64,000 nt of DNA from JBMNGN01 sp050949865 (lineage in GTDB: Bacteria; Bacillota; Syntrophomonadia; Syntrophomonadales; Syntrophomonadaceae): positions 372,001 to 436,000 of the forward strand of contig JBMNGN010000001.1 in assembly GCA_050949865.1 (NCBI GenBank). The letters are read 5' to 3'. Position numbers and translations under genes: made by a program. The notes under the pieces are model-generated. The model made no database searches and was not told the DNA's origin. It was given only the letters and a program-made list of their open reading frames with translations. How positions within the stretch are numbered: the first letter of the stretch is position 1; every line of letters begins with the position of its first letter. Shown piece by piece: positions 60,809 to 64,000 of this stretch.

Positions 60809-61954
60809 TTATAATAGATAGGTTTCGGCAATCATTTTCATAATCTGTCTAACTAAGCCACCACAAGGTACTGCGTTAGCCGCAATCAGATTGACTCTTT
60901 TGACCTCTTTCCCCTCCCTGGTCACAATGATTTCTCCAAGCTTTTGCCCCTCCTGAATGGGAGCATTGACATATTCAGAAAGGTTTTTCTCAATGGCTAA
61001 TTTAGATTCCTCTCCTTTTATCGAAATAGAACCCACGTTTTCCTCAGCTATAACATCAACACTGTCCACCGTCCCTTTGCCAACCTGGACTATACCACAG
61101 ACGTTCCCCTGGGTAAAGAAAGTCTTATAAGAATATTGTGCAAAACCGTAGTTTAACAACTGCATGGAATCCCTAAAATGGCCATTGGCCTCGGGGGTTG
61201 CCATGACTGTTGCTACCAATCTTAGGCCATCTCTCTTCGCCGATGAAACCAGGCAATACTTGGCTTCATTAGTCCAACCCGTCTTAAACCCGTCTGCTCC
61301 CTGGTACCACCATAGCAGTTTGTTGGTATTAAACAACACAAATTCGCCCTGTCTCAGGTTGTATTCCTTAATACTGGTATATTCAATAATCTTAGGATGT
61401 TTTAACGCCTCCCGGGCAATAACGCACATATCGTAAGCTGAAGTATAATGATTCTCAGCAGGCAGCCCATTAGAATTAACAAAATTGGTGTTTTTTAAGC
61501 CCAACTGTCTGGCTCTCTCGTTCATCTTGTCAACAAACCCCTTATGGGTACCTTCAAGATGCTCAGCAACCGCCACACAGGCATCATTTGCCGAACCAAC
61601 CGCTATAGCGATCAGCATGTCTTCATAAGTCATTTCCTCACCCGGTTCCAGGTATATCTGCGATCCCCCCATTTTCCAGGCATTCTCACTGGTTACAACA
61701 GTATCTTTGAGCCCTACTTTTCCTTCTTCCAAAGCTTCAACGGCTAATATGAGGGTCATGAGTTTGGTCATACTGGCAGGTGCCAACCTAACATGCTCAT
61801 TCTTGGCCAATAATACTTCTCCTGAATCCGGATCCATCAGAACATAAGATTCAGCTTTCAAATCCAGTGTGTCTGCCCTTACGGCTTGTGGATTTGCCAG
61901 CATTAAGATAAAAACACTAATAATAAGCAGGCTTATACATTTGGTTAACTTCAT
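60809..61954 (-). CDS. dacF: D-alanyl-D-alanine carboxypeptidase DacF
   Basis: A 381-residue S11 peptidase/penicillin-binding protein. An N-terminal signal peptide (ISLLIISVFILMLANPQAVR) is followed by the catalytic SMTK (LAPASMTKLMTLIL), SAN (VGSANDACVAVAEHL) and KTG (GADGFKTGWTNEAK) motifs; a C-terminal beta domain and amphipathic end hold it at the membrane. It trims pentapeptides of spore peptidoglycan. It sits ahead of spoIIAA, as in Bacillus. Confidence 0.94.
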   Translation of the reverse strand: MKLTKCISLLIISVFILMLANPQAVRADTLDLKAESYVLMDPDSGEVLLAKNEHVRLAPASMTKLMTLILAVEALEEGKVGLKDTVVTSENAWKMGGSQIYLEPGEEMTYEDMLIAIAVGSANDACVAVAEHLEGTHKGFVDKMNERARQLGLKNTNFVNSNGLPAENHYTSAYDMCVIAREALKHPKIIEYTSIKEYNLRQGEFVLFNTNKLLWWYQGADGFKTGWTNEAKYCLVSSAKRDGLRLVATVMATPEANGHFRDSMQLLNYGFAQYSYKTFFTQGNVCGIVQVGKGTVDSVDVIAEENVGSISIKGEESKLAIEKNLSEYVNAPIQEGQKLGEIIVTREGKEVKRVNLIAANAVPCGGLVRQIMKMIAETYLL

Positions 61955-62040
61955 AACTAAAGCACCCCCTTTAATACCTGATAGATTATATTTTAAATCC
62001 AGAAGTATTATGCTTCTGGCTCAGTTAGAAAAAGTTGGGG

Positions 62041-62069
62041 GGAAGCAAGGGGACGTTCTTTTCGCTTCC
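62041..62069. repeat. Palindromic repeat, GGAAGC/GCTTCC family
   Basis: GGAAGCAAGGGGACGTTCTT followed by TTCGCTTCC. It abuts the pdp stop and shares the core with copies at 24898 and 28167. Confidence 0.6.
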
Positions 62070-63373
62070 TAATAAAGGGTTTGGATAATAATAGGATCAT
62101 TTTTTACGGGTTCATCAGTTAAGTTAAAGGCATTTTTTAATCTTTCTTCAGTGCTTTGGGCTCCCTGCCAGTGGCTTGAATGGATAATGGCCAGAGGTTC
62201 GCCCCTTTGTACAAAATCACCTTGCTTTTTCAACAGTTCAATCCCTACCGAGTGATCTATTATATCTCCGATTTTTTCCCGTCCGGCTCCTAAAGACATG
62301 GCTAATCTTCCTACCTGCAATGCATCTATACTATGTATATAGCCCGTTTTTAAAGCATTCACTTCTTTCTTTATCAGAGCCGGGCGAAGTCCAAAATCAG
62401 GATCACCCAAATCCAGACATCCCTCTTGGGCTTGAACCCATTCTTCAAATTTTTTCAATCCCTGCCCAGAAGCCAATACCTTTACGACAATATGTCGTGC
62501 CTGGTCATATGTACCTGCTTTTCCGCCCAAAAGAACCATATTGGCAGCCAGGTGAATTGAAAGCTCTTCCAAATCAGCAGGACCTTTTCCCTGCAGGGTC
62601 TTTATTGCTTCCCTAACTTCCAGGCTGTTGCCGATCATCATTCCCAGCGGCTGGTTCATGTTACTGAGTACCGCAATCACATTTCTGCCTGCCCCTTTAC
62701 CAATAGCAAGCATGGTCCTGGCTAGCTCAATTGCTTCTTCCCGGTTTTTCATAAAAGCTCCCTGCCCTACTTTAACATCAAGAACAATAGCCTGCGCGCC
62801 GGAAGCAATCTTTTTGCTCATTACGCTGGAGGCAATTAGGGGGATGCTATCCACCGTACCAGTAACATCCCTTATCGCATACAGTTTCTTATCTGCCGGA
62901 ACCAGGTTTCCGGTTTGTGATATAAGGGCCACCCCAATGGAATTGACCTGCTCAATAAATGCATAATAGTCCATTTCCACCTTAAAACCAGGAATAGACT
63001 CGAACTTGTCGATGGTACCTCCGGTATGGCCTAATCCCCGGCCGGACATTTTAGCTACTGGAACCCCGGCTGCTGCAACTAGAGGAAGTACTACAATAGT
63101 TGTTTTGTCGCCTACTCCGCCAGTGCTGTGCTTGTCTACCTTGATGCCCGTGATAGGCGATAAATCCATTACTTCTCCGGAATAAGCCATAGCCAGAGCC
63201 AGATTGCGCGTCTCTGATTCATCCATGCCGCGAAAATACACCGCCATGGCAAAAGCTGCAACCTGATAATCAGGCACTGTCCCATCAGCAATACTCTTAA
63301 CCAGGAAATTTAGTTCCTCCTGGCTTAAACTTAATCCATCTCTCTTTTTTAAGATTAAATCTTGAAAATTCAT
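62069..63373 (-). CDS. pdp: Pyrimidine-nucleoside phosphorylase
   Basis: A 434-residue phosphorylase for thymidine/uridine. KVDKHSTGGVGDKTTIVVLP (phosphate and nucleoside contacts), AKMSGRGLGHTGGTIDKFES and DVKVGQGAFMKNREEAIELA are diagnostic. Full length. It lies three bases after deoB on the same strand, so ribose-1-phosphate made here is passed to phosphopentomutase. Confidence 0.95.
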   Translation of the reverse strand: MNFQDLILKKRDGLSLSQEELNFLVKSIADGTVPDYQVAAFAMAVYFRGMDESETRNLALAMAYSGEVMDLSPITGIKVDKHSTGGVGDKTTIVVLPLVAAAGVPVAKMSGRGLGHTGGTIDKFESIPGFKVEMDYYAFIEQVNSIGVALISQTGNLVPADKKLYAIRDVTGTVDSIPLIASSVMSKKIASGAQAIVLDVKVGQGAFMKNREEAIELARTMLAIGKGAGRNVIAVLSNMNQPLGMMIGNSLEVREAIKTLQGKGPADLEELSIHLAANMVLLGGKAGTYDQARHIVVKVLASGQGLKKFEEWVQAQEGCLDLGDPDFGLRPALIKKEVNALKTGYIHSIDALQVGRLAMSLGAGREKIGDIIDHSVGIELLKKQGDFVQRGEPLAIIHSSHWQGAQSTEERLKNAFNLTDEPVKNDPIIIQTLY

Positions 63374-63376
63374 ACC

Positions 63377-64000
63377 TTATCTCAACTCCATAATAAAGCT
63401 TTTTCCTGGCCTGCCCTGGTAAGGAATTCCAAGGTATTCAGCTATAGAGGCACCTATATCCGCAAAGGACTCCCTAACTCCCAAATCAACATCAGGTTTA
63501 AGTACCTTGCTATAAACTAAAAGGGGTACTTCTTCCCGGGTATGATCCGTACCGACAGTTGTAGGGTCACATCCATGATCCGCAGTTAGGATCAGCAGGT
63601 CTTCAGGATTCATGCGGTGCATGATTTCTGGAAGACGATAATCGAACTCTTCTAAAGCCCTGGCATAACCGAAAGGATCATTTCTGTGACCGTAGAGCTG
63701 ATCAAAGTCAATAAGATTGATAAATATCAGCCCATCCCATACTCCTTCCATAACGTTGAGGGTCTTGTCTATGCCATCTTGGTTGCCTGAGATAGCAAAG
63801 GAATGGGTTATTCCCCTTCCGGCAAAAATATCCTTGATTTTCCCTATTCCTATTACCTTTTGCCCGGCCTTTAGAATATCATCCAGAACATTTGGAGGAG
63901 GTGCCAGGGAATAGTCACGGCGATTCGAAGTCCTGACGAATCTGCCTGGCTCGCCAATAAACGGCCGCGCGATTACCCGGCCTACACCGTGCTCCCCCTG
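63377..64000 (-). CDS. deoB: Phosphopentomutase DeoB, 5' part outside window
   Basis: The frame is open to base 64000 and continues beyond it; 207 codons are visible. It interconverts (deoxy)ribose-1- and -5-phosphate. GVGRVIARPFIGEPGRF, DYSLAPPPNVLDDI, DIFAGRGITHSF and LTADHGCDPTTVGTDHTREE (metal ligands) are DeoB landmarks. The 63751 ATG is internal. It forms a nucleoside-catabolism pair with pdp. Confidence 0.95.
   Translation of the reverse strand, partial: QGEHGVGRVIARPFIGEPGRFVRTSNRRDYSLAPPPNVLDDILKAGQKVIGIGKIKDIFAGRGITHSFAISGNQDGIDKTLNVMEGVWDGLIFINLIDFDQLYGHRNDPFGYARALEEFDYRLPEIMHRMNPEDLLILTADHGCDPTTVGTDHTREEVPLLVYSKVLKPDVDLGVRESFADIGASIAEYLGIPYQGRPGKSFIMELR

Noticed and set aside
1..64000. 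CRISPR array or prophage
   Set aside because: No regularly spaced repeats and no phage structural, integrase or attachment-site signals; the holin-like gene is a chromosomal family.

Overview
The window reads as a chromosomal segment of an anaerobic, endospore-forming member of the Clostridia, possibly Syntrophomonas-like. The support is a Firmicutes-style trmD-rimM-khpA-rpsP-ffh-ylxM run, dgt-dnaG-sigA, the complete dacF-spoIIAA-spoIIAB-sigF operon, a spoVAC-AD-AEb-AEa-AF operon, pyruvate phosphate dikinase with its PPSR regulator, a 2-hydroxyglutaryl-CoA-dehydratase-type activase cluster and a methanogen-type homocysteine module. The genus is inference; no rRNA or taxon-specific marker is present.

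Layout. 1-3.4 kb: translation and secretion housekeeping genes on the minus strand. 3.6-4.5 kb: degV. 4.8-5.3 kb: four tRNAs (Val, Glu, a CAT tRNA, Asn). 5.4-9.4 kb: sigA, dnaG, dgt. 9.9-12.9 kb: a YtrA-type GntR regulator with an ABC exporter, then a YlbF protein. 13.1-26.0 kb: an accessory region holding a frameshifted methyltransferase, sfsA, relics of a 2-hydroxyacid dehydrogenase, an SNF2-type helicase and a DNA methylase, an intact Wadjet (JetDABC) anti-plasmid operon, palindromic repeats, orphan fragments and a RelE/Phd toxin-antitoxin pair. 26.4-31.4 kb: a CoA-transferase, a thioesterase, an iron-sulfur flavoprotein and a chimeric TetR-FtsX gene behind a promoter with two operators. 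31.8-38.1 kb: ppdK, PPSR, a CcpN-like repressor, yebC, a small membrane protein and nadE. 38.4-43.4 kb: a methionine operon (metH, DUF39, NIL-ferredoxin, UPF0280) behind an unusually short S-box-like leader. 43.5-48.3 kb: tatA, a holin-like protein, HU, a Nif3-family protein, trmK and trpB2. 48.4-51.4 kb: a TPP-riboswitch-controlled thiamine or precursor uptake operon. 51.5-54.5 kb: an activase and two dehydratase-like proteins. 54.5-62 kb: sporulation genes, with a dodecin and a tandem structured repeat between the spoVA and spoIIA operons. 62-64 kb: pdp and partial deoB (nucleoside salvage).

How the parts fit. The methionine operon could make homocysteine from aspartate semialdehyde and sulfide and then methylate it, under SAM control. 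PpdK, PPSR and the CcpN-like repressor form a pyruvate/PEP switch. The thi operon imports a thiamine-related compound when TPP is low. The two sporulation operons cover forespore sigma activation and dipicolinate transport. The Wadjet operon is the one complete defence system, set among eroded remnants of other genes, which suggests a defence/turnover island.

The observations I would follow first are the tandem 107-bp element with a compensatory base-pair change (58.55-58.75 kb), the short S-box-like leader before metH, the TetR-FtsX chimera, the JetD-first Wadjet operon with its altered Walker B, and an apparent ATT start in the thi operon. All family names are from reading motifs by eye; no search was run.
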